From: an uncultured Sinobacteraceae bacterium
GTDB lineage: Bacteria; Pseudomonadota; Gammaproteobacteria; Nevskiales; Nevskiaceae
Assembly: GCA_903822975.1 (NCBI GenBank)
Contig: CAIJRD010000017.1
Coordinates: 104,393-168,392 of the forward strand
DNA: 64,000 bases
Reading direction: 5' to 3'
The translations under genes were made by a program, and so were the position numbers. This document shows, in pieces, positions 58,513-64,000 of this stretch. Each line of letters opens with the position of its first letter. Within the stretch, counting starts at the first letter, position 1. Under the pieces are notes generated by a model. The model saw only the letters and a list, made by a program, of their open reading frames with translations. It made no database searches and had not been told where the DNA came from.

Positions 58513-59742
58513 ATGGCACTCCTGGTACAGAAGTACGGCGGCACCTCGATGGGCTCGGTCGAGCGGATCGAGCATGTCGCCGGCAAGGTGGCGCTGGCGC
58601 GCGAGCGTGGGCATCAGATCGTTGTCGTGGTCTCGGCGATGTCGGGTGAAACCGATCGCCTGATCAAACTCGCCAAGAGCATGCAGGCGCGGCCGAATCC
58701 ACGCGAACTCGATCAGATGATCGCAACCGGCGAGCAGATCTCCACCGCGCTGCTGGCGATGGCGCTCGACAAACGCGGCATTCAGGCGCGCTCGTACCTG
58801 GGCTCGCAGGTCGCGATCCGCACCGACCAGGCCTACAACAAGGCGCGCATTCGCAGTATCGACAGCGAGCGCCTGTTGGCCGATTGCGCCGCCGGTATCG
58901 TGCCGGTGGTCGCGGGTTTCCAGGGCGTGGATGACGACGGCAACATCACCACGCTGGGTCGCGGCGGGTCGGACACCACCGGTGTTGCGCTGGCCGCGGC
59001 GCTGAAGGCCGACGAATGTCAGATTTACACCGACGTCGACGGTGTCTACACCACCGACCCGCGCGTCGAGCCGCGCGCGCGCCGGCTCGATCGCATCACC
59101 TTCGAAGAAATGCTGGAACTGGCCAGTCTCGGCTCCAAGGTGCTGCAGATCCGCTCGGTCGAATTCGCTGGCAAGTACAAGGTACCGCTGCGTGTGCTGT
59201 CGACCTTCACCGATGGCCCCGGCACTTTGATCACACTCGAGGACAACATTTCGATGGAAGAACCCCTGATCTCCGGCATCGCTTTCGCCCGCGATGAAGC
59301 CCAGCTGACCGTTGCCGGCGTGCCGGACCGCCCCGGTATCGCCGCGGCGATTCTCGGCCCGATCGGCGACGCCAACGTCGAGGTCGACATGATCGTGCAG
59401 AACGTCGGCGCCGACGGCACCACGGATTTCACCTTCACCGTCAACCGCAGCGAGCACGAGCGCGCGGTCGAGATCGCCAACAAGGTTGCACAGGAACTCA
59501 AGGCCAAGGGCGTGCGTTCGGCGCTCGATATCGTCAAGGTCTCGCTGGTCGGTGTGGGTATGCGTTCGCACGCCGGCATTGCCGCAAAGATGTTCAAGAC
59601 GCTGGCCGCCGAAGGCATCAACATCAAAATGATCTCGACGTCCGAGATCAAGATTTCGGTGGTGATCGAGGACAAATACCTGGAACTGGCCGTTCGTGCG
59701 CTGCACAACGCGTTTGAGTTGTCTGAATCCAAAGGCGGCTAG
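58513..59742 (+). CDS. lysC: Aspartate kinase
   Basis: 409 residues, the length of stand-alone alpha-type aspartokinases. It phosphorylates L-aspartate, the first step towards lysine, threonine and methionine. Kinase domain: VQKYGGTSMGSVERI, VVSAMSGETDRLI, GRGGSDTTGVALAAAL and YTDVDGVYTTDPR. Two ACT domains follow (about 265-405, TVAGVPDRPGIAAAILGPIG and VSLVGVGMRSHAGIAAKMF), which mediate feedback inhibition. The alaS-lysC-csrA order matches that in pseudomonads. Confidence 0.97.
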   Translation: MALLVQKYGGTSMGSVERIEHVAGKVALARERGHQIVVVVSAMSGETDRLIKLAKSMQARPNPRELDQMIATGEQISTALLAMALDKRGIQARSYLGSQVAIRTDQAYNKARIRSIDSERLLADCAAGIVPVVAGFQGVDDDGNITTLGRGGSDTTGVALAAALKADECQIYTDVDGVYTTDPRVEPRARRLDRITFEEMLELASLGSKVLQIRSVEFAGKYKVPLRVLSTFTDGPGTLITLEDNISMEEPLISGIAFARDEAQLTVAGVPDRPGIAAAILGPIGDANVEVDMIVQNVGADGTTDFTFTVNRSEHERAVEIANKVAQELKAKGVRSALDIVKVSLVGVGMRSHAGIAAKMFKTLAAEGINIKMISTSEIKISVVIEDKYLELAVRALHNAFELSESKGG

Positions 59743-59853
59743 GTCGACGGATTCGGGCCGGGAAATGGTTATAAGCAACTATGGCTTAGGTGCTTTTTCC
59801 GGCTGGCCCACTCAAAAGATTCGGCGGATAGTCATTCCGAAAGGGAGATAGTC

Positions 59854-60060
59854 ATGCTGATTTTGACAAGGCGCGTCGGTGAAACGCTGGTAATCGGTGA
59901 TGATGTAACGATCACGGTTCTCGGCGTCAAAGGAAATCAGGTTCGGATCGGCGTCAAAGCGCCCAAAAGCGTGAGCGTGCACCGAGAAGAAATTTTCGAA
60001 CGCATTCGCAATGAACGCGTCGAAGAAGAGACGGGTAAAGCGCCTGCACTCGTGTCCTGA
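59854..60060 (+). CDS. csrA: Carbon storage regulator CsrA/RsmA
   Basis: 68 residues. [20 protein letters not shown] is the invariant N-terminus, with the RNA-binding Arg44-equivalent region [10 protein letters not shown]. The dimer binds GGA-containing leaders and controls translation of motility, biofilm and carbon genes. AAAGGGAGATAG upstream is its ribosome site. Followed by tRNA-Ser and tRNA-Arg, a conserved neighbourhood. Confidence 0.98.
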   Translation: MLILTRRVGETLVIGDDVTITVLGVKGNQVRIGVKAPKSVSVHREEIFERIRNERVEEETGKAPALVS

Positions 60061-60176
60061 GTGCGGATCGCCCAATCTTCAAAAATCTGCAGAAAAACAC
60101 CCAGTAAAGCTTTACCTCCGGGCTTCGCGAGGCTATCCTAGCGCCGCTTCGCAGGAAGCCCTGCTCTCGGCTCGCG

Positions 60177-60269
60177 GGAGAGATGGCCGAGTGGACGAAG
60201 GCGCGCCCCTGCTAAGGGCGTATAGGGTTTATAGCCTTATCGAGGGTTCGAATCCCTCTCTCTCCGCCA
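60177..60269 (+). tRNA. tRNA-Ser (anticodon GCT)
   Basis: 93 nt with long variable arm and encoded CCA. The acceptor GGAGAGA pairs with TCTCTCC. The anticodon loop CTGCTAA between CGCCC and GGGCG reads GCT. Confidence 0.95.
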
Positions 60270-60301
60270 CGAGTTGGAGAGTGGTTGCAGTACTGTTTTA
60301 C

Positions 60302-60378
60302 GCGCCCGTAGCTCAGTTGGATAGAGTACCTGGCTACGAACTAGGGGGTCGGAGGTTCGAATCCTTCCGGGCGCACCA
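60302..60378 (+). tRNA. tRNA-Arg (anticodon ACG)
   Basis: 77 nt with encoded CCA. The acceptor GCGCCCG pairs with CGGGCGC. The anticodon loop CTACGAA between CCTGG and CTAGG reads ACG (inosine-modified in bacteria). Confidence 0.95.
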
Positions 60379-60418
60379 TTCCGGTATAGACGTAAGCATG
60401 CATTGCTTGCCGAAGGCA

Positions 60419-60438
60419 CCGGGGCCATCTGGCCCCGG
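60419..60438 (+). terminator. Hairpin after the tRNA-Ser/tRNA-Arg pair
   Basis: CCGGGGCC-ATCT-GGCCCCGG, a perfect 8-bp GC stem 40 bases after tRNA-Arg. No T-tract follows, so termination efficiency is uncertain. Confidence 0.55.
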
Positions 60439-60530
60439 ACTGCACCATTCGTCTAAACACCAGTGTCGTCGATGGGGCCGATTGGCTCACCTGGCTTAGC
60501 GGCCATTTTTCGCTTGGCAGCCAGGTTGGC

Positions 60531-60590
60531 TCTGACTGGCTCTGACTGGCTCTGACTGGCTCTGACTGGCTCTGACTGGCTTTGATTGGC
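60531..60590. repeat. 10-bp tandem repeat TCTGACTGGC
   Basis: Five perfect copies plus one degenerate copy (TTTGATTGGC), preceded by a partial unit. No spacers, so it is a simple minisatellite and not a CRISPR. Confidence 0.9.
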
Positions 60591-61000
60591 GTCGAGTTGC
60601 GCTGAAACAATTCGCTCCGCCAAAGGCCGACGCGTCATCGCGCTGCTCCCTAGTCGCAATCCGCTTGTCAGTCTTCCCGCGAATTCGATGTGCCCTTTTG
60701 TCGACGTCTCAACACGTTCAGCGTCGCCTGATCGTTCAATTCGTCGCGCGTCGTTCGCACAGGCACCGCCGGCTCGCCACGCCTCAACGAGAACTTAGGC
60801 GGCCTGTAAGTACAGAATGTCCGGCACGTGGATGGCCTCAGGTACAGCCAGGCGCCAGTGCAGCGGGCAAGAGCCATAGCGGCGCCCCAGTCGCGCGAGT
60901 TCCCACTCGCCAACGGCGCTCGCGTCGAGTGACGGCAAGGTCCGACTCCACCTTCAAATATCGTCGGTGCTTGCAACCCTCGGGCCGGTCATGCGGAGTT

Positions 61001-61120
61001 GCAACTGCGACTGCGACTGCGACTGCGACTGCAACTGCAACCGCAACTGCAACTGCAACTGCATCTGCAACTGCAACTGCAACTGCAACTGCATCTGCAA
61101 CTGCGATTTCAATTGCGAAT
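61001..61120. repeat. 6-bp tandem repeat GCAACT/GCGACT
   Basis: About 20 hexamer units: GCAACT and GCGACT with a GCAACC and two GCATCT variants, decaying at the right end (GCGATT, TCAATT, GCGAAT). The block structure of variants suggests slippage or unequal exchange. Confidence 0.9.
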
Positions 61121-61402
61121 GCGTAAGCCAATCGACCGCGGTCGTCGTTGAGTTTCAGTCTCCTCCGACAGCGAAGGGATCGATTGCGCTGCCGAGGCCC
61201 AGTCGTCAACTTCAAGGCCGATGAGCAACGCGCAACGCGACCTCCCAGGTCGGTGCATCGCCAAAACCCTATGTGTGAGGAGATTGATCACGATCCGTTT
61301 GCTTGCGGACGGAAACTCGTAGCAGGTCTGCGCATAGTCATTCGACTGTGCCGCTGGTTACGCCTGCCGGCACCGCTTAGGTATGCAATAGCGGAGGCTG
61401 CA

Positions 61403-61738
61403 ATGACCAGATCGTACGTGCGATATGCAGTGATTTTGGCCGTTGCGATGTTGAACGCGGGCTGTGTGATGAGTCAGGGACGTGCCACGTCGAAATACGC
61501 TCTGAACGATTACAACTCGGACGCCGGCATTCAGCGTCGTGTGGGTGCCGCGCTGACGTCGCATCATGATCTGGACACGACCGACGTCGTGGTCAGCGCC
61601 TTCTATGGAACGGTGGACCTTACGGGGCGCGTCAATACGTATTCGGACCTGGTCACGACGTTGGCAATCGTCAACAGAGTCGATGGCGTCGGCAACGTGC
61701 GAACCCAATTGTGCTACGGGCCGCGTCCGGGCATTTGA
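61403..61738 (+). CDS. BON-domain lipoprotein
   Basis: 111 residues from ATG 61403 with GCGGAGG upstream. Lipoprotein signal with lipobox LNAGC, then one BON domain (about 40-105): DAGIQRRVGAALTSHHDLDT, VVVSAFYGTVDLTGRVNT and VNRVDGVGNVRTQL. BON proteins such as OsmY are periplasmic or outer-membrane-attached and linked to envelope or osmotic stress. Stand-alone gene after the repeat region. Confidence 0.85.
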   Translation: MTRSYVRYAVILAVAMLNAGCVMSQGRATSKYALNDYNSDAGIQRRVGAALTSHHDLDTTDVVVSAFYGTVDLTGRVNTYSDLVTTLAIVNRVDGVGNVRTQLCYGPRPGI

Positions 61739-61975
61739 AGTTGCTCGGTAGATGTCACGTCGCAGTGCCTGCGCACCGCCGTCGCGCGTGCGAGTTTTGC
61801 CAATGATCGGAGCGCTCTGCAACGAGCGCCTAGATCGCGTCTCACTACCGACGGCGAGTTGGATCGCGCGACGCCCGAGCCGACTCGTCCATTCGACATT
61901 TCAAGTCAGCCTGATGTCGAGCGCGATTCGGCAGGGGCCGATTTACCGGTTTCCAATCAACACCAGGAACGGACG

Positions 61976-62839
61976 ATGACCGCCTTGGCCACTCATGTCA
62001 CTGTGCAGGACCACCTGTTGCCGCGCGTGTTCGCTCGACTCGGGCGCGCGACTCGACGACTGCCGCTCCTGCGTCCGCCACTTCAGCTCGCGTACAAAAG
62101 ATACTTCAACGGCATTGGTGGTCATGCGCGCTTGTTCCGCGGCGTGTACCCGGATTTCGCCGCCGCGATCGCTGCAATTCCGGAGGGGCGCCGCGAAGGA
62201 TACGACAATGGTGCCTCGGCAACTCGACTGGCCACCGATCGATTTAGCATTCGACTCAATGACTATCCGATATTGTTCTGGCTGCAGCGCCTGCTGCCGC
62301 ACGGCTCGCGGATATTCGACTGGGGTGGCAACGTTGGCATCAGCTACTTTTCCTATCGGAAGTATCTTGCCAATTGCACCGAACTGGATTGGTTGATCGA
62401 AGATGTGCCAGCAGTCGTAGCCTTGGGACGGGAAATCGCTTCCTTGGAAGATTCGCCCAGTCTGCGGTTCACGGAATCGCTAGAAGCGCTTTCATCCAGC
62501 GACATTTTGCTGGCCGCCGGATCGTTGCAATTTATTCCGGAACCCTTTGAGCAACTGCGCGCGCAATCGTCGTTGCCACCCCACGTACTGTTGAGCAAGC
62601 TACCGGTCTATGATCGACCCGCAAGGGTGACGTTGCAGAACATGGGCACGGCGTTCTCTCCAAATCAGCTATTCAACCGCGATGATCTGCTGCGGCAGTT
62701 CACCGAACTTGGCTATGAACTCATCGACGAATGGCGCGATCCCGCTTTCTCTTGCCGGATTCCATTCCACGATGACTATTCGATTTCGGCCTACAGCGGA
62801 TTCTATTTCCGAAATGCCGCGCTCGGCGAGCCGCATTGA
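61976..62839 (+). CDS. TIGR04325-family methyltransferase-like protein
   Basis: 287 residues from ATG 61976. The central IFDWGGNVGISYFSYRKYL resembles the SAM-binding loop of the TIGR04325 (LIC12133-like) putative methyltransferases, along with EDVPAVVALGREIASL, SDILLAAGSLQFIPEP and the downstream LSKLPVYDRPARVTLQNMGTAFSPNQLFN. These are usually found near polysaccharide or surface-glycan genes. No such genes are visible here before the window ends, so the substrate is unknown. Confidence 0.75.
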   Translation: MTALATHVTVQDHLLPRVFARLGRATRRLPLLRPPLQLAYKRYFNGIGGHARLFRGVYPDFAAAIAAIPEGRREGYDNGASATRLATDRFSIRLNDYPILFWLQRLLPHGSRIFDWGGNVGISYFSYRKYLANCTELDWLIEDVPAVVALGREIASLEDSPSLRFTESLEALSSSDILLAAGSLQFIPEPFEQLRAQSSLPPHVLLSKLPVYDRPARVTLQNMGTAFSPNQLFNRDDLLRQFTELGYELIDEWRDPAFSCRIPFHDDYSISAYSGFYFRNAALGEPH

Positions 62840-63200
62840 ACATCGCTTGGCGAATCCAGGCCCACCGCTAATCGCGGAGGCGCGATCCATAAATTAGAGG
62901 TGGTGCATCCGATCAGCCGACTTCGTTCGCTCGGCAAAAAGACCTGAGGCGTCTAGTCAACACCGGCATCAATCATTCTTCGCGAAAGCGGGTTATGCCG
63001 GCATAACGGCCCGCTCGATTAAGTGATCGATAACGATTCCTGGTGGCTCATACAGTGTCGTCATCTCCTTAGCGCAGCATGAATCGATGCCGCATCGGAT
63101 GTGCGTTGGAGTACTGAGTCTGCTCAGCAGTGCCCTCAGAATCGATCAGAGGTCGGGTTCACGGTGTCATGACCTTCATTCCAATATCAGAGGACGGATC
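62840..63200. other. Spacer with a 16-bp palindrome (361 bp)
   Basis: No gene seen. It contains the perfect palindrome GTTATGCCGGCATAAC at 62992-63007 and otherwise unremarkable sequence. Confidence 0.6.
62992..63007. repeat. 16-bp perfect palindrome
   Basis: GTTATGCC followed by its exact complement, with GC-rich flanks (GCGG on the left, GGCCCGC on the right) that could extend pairing imperfectly. It may be an operator or a transcript end. Confidence 0.6.
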
Positions 63201-63524
63201 ATGAGCGTTCGCGCAAGGCAATCGTTGATTCTTGGATGGCTGATCGCGCTCAGCCTGGCGGCTTGTGCGCACACATCGGCGGAGTCCGATGTGGCGGTCC
63301 GCCAGTACAACAAGATTCAACTGCTGCCGGTAACGGTACTTCCGAACGGTACGATCAATCGAAGTCCAGAACGGGTACAGGCCCATGTCGTAGTCGACTA
63401 CGTCGACGGTATCAAGGTCGAGCGCACGTTTTTCGGGCCAATAGAGAATGGAACGAACGTGACCGCGATGACCGAAGCGCAAACGCAGACTGCAAAGTTC
63501 GAAACGGACCTCGCCAAAAAGTAA
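63201..63524 (+). CDS. Small lipoprotein, function unknown
   Basis: 107 residues from ATG 63201 with AGAGGA upstream. Signal with lipobox LAAC. The mature part (NKIQLLPVTVLPNGTINRSP, AHVVVDYVDGIKVERTFFGP, a Thr/Gln-rich tail) is short and beta-rich. No family recognised. Nearby genes also encode envelope proteins. Confidence 0.65.
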   Translation: MSVRARQSLILGWLIALSLAACAHTSAESDVAVRQYNKIQLLPVTVLPNGTINRSPERVQAHVVVDYVDGIKVERTFFGPIENGTNVTAMTEAQTQTAKFETDLAKK

Positions 63525-63753
63525 GCGACGAGTTTCCCTCTATTGCGCACGCGGCTAGGGTTTGGGTTCTATCTCCAGCTCATTCCGATCGCCGGTTCGT
63601 CGTGTTCCGTATAAGCCGCCGAGATCGATCGAATCAGTTCATCGTTGCCTCGGTACGTCTGATACGTAATAGGTAGCGGGTATCGATGACGGCGCATCGG
63701 GAGTCGATGCGCCGCACGTATTTGAATCGTCGTTCTCGAACGAAGCCGTGTGC

Positions 63754-64000
63754 TCAATGCTTGAGCAACCAATTCCTGAACACGACGCCATAGCCATCGG
63801 TCGGTGTGCCGTTGACGTCCTTGATGAGGACGTTATCGGGGTCCCCCCAGGTGTTCCAAGCCCAGCCGATGACGCTGACGCCGTAGGCGTCGGCCCACGA
63901 GGTCACATTGGAAACCAGCGGTGCGCCGACGGTCCCCGCCGTGTTGTGATCGCCGGTTTCGGTGGCGATCACCGGATAGCCGGCGGCGAGGATCTGCTGC
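63754..64000 (-). CDS. Glycoside hydrolase (cellulase-like), C-terminal end, partial
   Basis: The last 82 codons of a gene that enters from the right edge. The segment AAGYPVIATETGDHN carries a glutamate in the place of the GH5-type nucleophile, and ADAYGVSVIGWAWNTWGDPDNVLI resembles the final strand with the conserved Trp. The protein ends at RNWLLKH. A secreted endoglucanase/cellulase-like enzyme is likely, but the family call rests on this fragment. Confidence 0.65.
   Translation of the reverse strand, partial: QQILAAGYPVIATETGDHNTAGTVGAPLVSNVTSWADAYGVSVIGWAWNTWGDPDNVLIKDVNGTPTDGYGVVFRNWLLKH

Larger units (their letters stand above)
60379..61402. other. Repeat-rich spacer without a convincing gene (1024 bp)
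   Basis: Holds a terminator-like hairpin, a 10-bp tandem repeat and a 6-bp tandem repeat. Reading frames across it translate to periodic Cys-Asn or Ala-Thr/Ala-Val runs or Arg-rich text and look non-coding. Part may be decayed sequence. Confidence 0.65.

Noticed and set aside
60531..60590. Short direct repeats as a CRISPR
   Set aside because: Units are 10 bp and directly adjacent with no spacers; no cas genes in the window.
60967..61224. ORF with alternating Cys-Asn/Cys-Asp run
   Set aside because: The pattern is produced by the hexamer repeat; no ATG with a ribosome site, and the other frames are equally periodic.

Overview
The window is about 64 kb of high-GC chromosome from a gammaproteobacterium. 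The best guess is a member of the Xanthomonadales/Lysobacterales (Rhodanobacteraceae-like). The signs are the arginine succinyltransferase (AST) genes, gspAB-type secretion ATPases, the conserved efp-recA-recX-alaS-lysC-csrA-tRNA(Ser)-tRNA(Arg) and infC-rpmI-rplT-pheS-pheT-ihfA-merR blocks, a HiPIP gene, and GC-rich codon use with many 4-bp ATGA/GTGA overlaps. The assignment is inference from gene content; no 16S rRNA is present.

1-13 kb. The end of an ArgD/AstC aminotransferase on + is followed by a spacer with a 13-bp tandem repeat. A long minus-strand gene string then runs from 13.0 kb down to 0.6 kb: M20 hydrolase, hotdog thioesterase, astA, ydcF-like, astD, ltaE, YiiX-like hydrolase, rhomboid protease, astB, elaA, gspA, gspB. 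Arginine is succinylated by AstA, opened by AstB, transaminated (probably by the ArgD/AstC-type enzyme at the left edge) and oxidised by AstD. No astE is visible; the M20 hydrolase at the head of the string is a candidate for the last step.

13-29 kb. In order: a large secreted ExeM/NucH-like nuclease with five C-terminal repeats; a polar amino-acid ABC transporter (binding protein, permease, ATPase); a membrane class III nucleotide cyclase with a haem-binding DUF3365-type sensor; tRNA-Arg(CCT); an Ig-like lipoprotein; alanine dehydrogenase; a minus-strand pair encoding a Cyc2-like cytochrome-porin fusion and a HiPIP; and an SPFH/prohibitin-like protein.

29.2-47.5 kb. This is an integrated mobile element of about 18.2 kb bounded by a 54-bp direct repeat of the 3' part of tRNA-Pro(GGG). 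It has a P4-type integrase at the distal end, an AlpA-like regulator, a run of overlapping small genes, a divergent Toprim/primase-like gene, a phage replication-initiator-like gene and a DnaC-like loader. Two phage-tail-like genes follow (tape-measure-like and baseplate-hub-like), with no capsid, portal or terminase. Behind them lies accessory cargo: an AbiH gene carried as an integron-type cassette with a recognisable attC, a PD-(D/E)XK-like protein, a minus-strand set of small unknown genes, an overlapping SRAP-TIR pair, and an overlapping pair of an unknown helical protein and a HEPN-like protein. This is the most likely place for an undescribed system: a tail-gene-carrying satellite or remnant loaded with defence genes.

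47.5-64 kb. Core housekeeping genes: merR-like, ihfA, pheT, pheS, rplT, rpmI, infC (apparently with an AUA start), tRNA-Glu, tRNA-Ala, efp, recA, recX, alaS, lysC, csrA, tRNA-Ser, tRNA-Arg. A kilobase of repeat-rich spacer follows (10-bp and 6-bp tandem repeats), then a BON-domain lipoprotein, a TIGR04325-type methyltransferase-like protein, a small lipoprotein and the C-terminal end of a glycoside hydrolase that runs off the window.
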